From Streptomyces cadmiisoli (GTDB taxonomy: Bacteria > Actinomycetota > Actinomycetes > Streptomycetales > Streptomycetaceae), in the NCBI RefSeq assembly GCF_003261055.1, contig NZ_CP030073.1, positions 8,494,001-8,558,000 on the forward strand: 64,000 nt of DNA, read 5' to 3'. Made by a program: the position numbers and the translations under genes. Shown here piece by piece: positions 63,068 through 64,000 of this stretch. The notes below the pieces were generated by a model, which saw nothing but the letters and a program-made list of their open reading frames with translations, was not told the DNA's origin and did no database searches. Position 1 is the first letter of the stretch. Every line of letters starts with the position of its first letter.

Positions 63068-63460
63068 TTATCCGTTACGCAGCCTTGTCCACGTGTTCGG
63101 GCCGATGATGCCGTCGGCGGTCAGGCCTCGACTGGTCTGGAATGCCTTGGTGGCCTTGGTGGTGAGGGGTCCGAAGGCGCCGTCGATTCCCGGGCCGATG
63201 TAGAACCCCCAGAGCTGGAGTAAGCACTGGGCCTCGCGCACCGTGTTCCCGGCAGCGCCCTCACGGATCGTGGGCGGCGTGAGCCGGTTGTCGAAGCCGC
63301 AGAAGGCCGGGTCGATTGCCGCGGAGGGACCCGCGCCGGCGACAGGTGCGGTGGCGGCGGGCGGCGTCCTCGCAGGCGCTGAGGCTGCTGCGGCGACAGT
63401 GGCCGCGCCTGCCAGTACGAGGGCGGCCACGGAAACTGTGAAACCGCGCTTGATCTGCAT
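63068..63460 (-). CDS. Secreted peptidoglycan-binding domain protein
   Basis: 130 residues: signal peptide (MQIKRGFTVSVAALVLAGAA, cleavage near 27), an Ala/Pro linker, and a PG_binding_1 domain (about 65-128; NTVREAQCLLQLWGFYIGPG, GIDGAFGPLTTKATKAFQ, ADGIIGPNTW). GAAGGA precedes the ATG. The domain binds cell-wall peptidoglycan; no catalytic domain is present. A short CCCCC/GGGGG hairpin follows the stop (63056-63066). Confidence 0.9.
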   Translation of the reverse strand: MQIKRGFTVSVAALVLAGAATVAAAASAPARTPPAATAPVAGAGPSAAIDPAFCGFDNRLTPPTIREGAAGNTVREAQCLLQLWGFYIGPGIDGAFGPLTTKATKAFQTSRGLTADGIIGPNTWTRLRNG

Positions 63461-63865
63461 GATGATCCTTCAGGGTTGATGGGTGCCGGTACGAGCAGAC
63501 GACGTGTCCGCAGCGGACGCTCATCCACTGCCTGGCAGCCCCACGGTCTACACCTCGCCTGGTGACCGCCCGAACGCCTGCGCACCAAGAGTGACTGATC
63601 CAGCACATAGAGCTACAGGGCTTGGAAGGTGGCGCGCGGGGCAGGTTGTCGCCGACTGGCGGCGACCCCGCCGTAGGCGTGAACCCGGCTCACCCGGGCG
63701 TGCACTCGAAGGATGGCGCGTACGCCGTTCCGCAGATGCCGTGGCTGCCGTCGTGGTGCAGTCGACAAAGGAACGCGCGCATCGGCAGCGAGAAGCGCAT
63801 CAGCTGAGGCTGGTGCCCGTTCGCGTCAGCAGTCTGAGACCCGTCGAACCTGTGCGGTCAACGCG
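63461..63865. other. Intergenic stretch, no gene seen
   Basis: About 400 bases with no recognisable coding or RNA feature. Confidence 0.4.
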
Positions 63866-64000
63866 CTAGGCGGTTCCTGCGTCGTACCTCTGCTGATGTC
63901 GGCGGATCTCCGTGTGCCGCTCGGCCGACCAGGCGGCCAGCTCCAGCACGGTGGACAGCAGGGAGGTGCCGAGGCTGGTAAGGGAGTACTCGACGCGCGG
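63866..64000 (-). CDS. HxlR-family regulator, C-terminal end (continues beyond window)
   Basis: 44 residues in one frame ending with TAG at 63868-63866: RVEYSLTSLGTSLLSTVLEL then AAWSAERHTEIRRHQQRYD. The VEYSLT-LG pattern is the wing end of HxlR-type winged-helix regulators. The start lies outside the window. Confidence 0.7.
   Translation of the reverse strand, partial: PRVEYSLTSLGTSLLSTVLELAAWSAERHTEIRRHQQRYDAGTA

Overview
High GC, frequent GTG starts, AGGAGG-type ribosome binding sites and gene content typical of Streptomyces (multi-domain SpoIIE-type phosphatase with fused ATPase, MmyB-like regulator, secreted GH27 alpha-galactosidase, sugar ABC operon without its own ATPase, 24-residue ribosomal protein bL37) point to a Streptomyces or close relative. 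Many broken genes, fragmentary remnants and a tandem IS110 pair suggest an accessory chromosome region rather than the conserved core. That placement is an inference.

Layout. 1-2229: 3' part of a PhzE-like chorismate amination enzyme (apparent frameshift at its left edge) and a methyltransferase. 2428-5066 (-): sulfur module of LysR regulator, cysteine dioxygenase and YeiH-type exporter. 5240-7495: small hypothetical genes, a hydrolase remnant and a P-loop protein with a TTA codon. 7805-11331: TetR regulator divergent from a DHA2 exporter, then an aldo/keto reductase. 11763: bL37. 12119-17560: broken hydrolase, MFS exporter behind a possible attenuation leader, HAD-like protein, HD-domain protein, and a wrecked copper P-type ATPase. 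17815-19896: secreted alpha-galactosidase. 20141-24551: two SDRs, an MmyB-like regulator and an AraC regulator of visibly lower GC. 24939-28794: sensor phosphatase and MerR regulator. 29334-34881: XRE-cupin regulator, HyuA, HyuB and MHS permease, a probable lactam or hydantoin uptake and hydrolysis operon. 35127-37695: Old Yellow Enzyme and DUF4188 gene divergent from a second, paralogous MerR gene with a clear operator. 38022-46225: aldo/keto reductase, FabV enoyl reductase, FrnE/DsbA oxidoreductase, methyltransferase, Ro/TROVE protein, ArsR-VOC pair. 46338-50535: GMC oxidoreductase remnant, lipoprotein, receptor Ser/Thr kinase with an extracellular binding-protein domain, and a deleted paralogue of that kinase. 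50820-58041: sugar-binding lipoprotein, two permeases, GH65 enzyme, DUF1707 protein and LacI regulator. 58364-64000: remnants, two identical head-to-tail IS110 elements inserted in a gene, a secreted peptidoglycan-binding protein, and the C-terminus of an HxlR regulator.

How parts work together. The clearest regulatory circuit is the LacI regulator: a 13-bp sequence, TGAACGATCAAAT, occurs twice around the promoter of the ABC/GH65 operon, and a one-mismatch copy overlaps the lacI promoter itself. The kinase is translationally coupled to the lipoprotein upstream. The kinase has Glu where the catalytic-loop Asp should be, so it may be inactive or atypical. The IS110 pair creates a right-end/left-end junction between the copies, the arrangement in which bridge RNA transcription is expected for this family.
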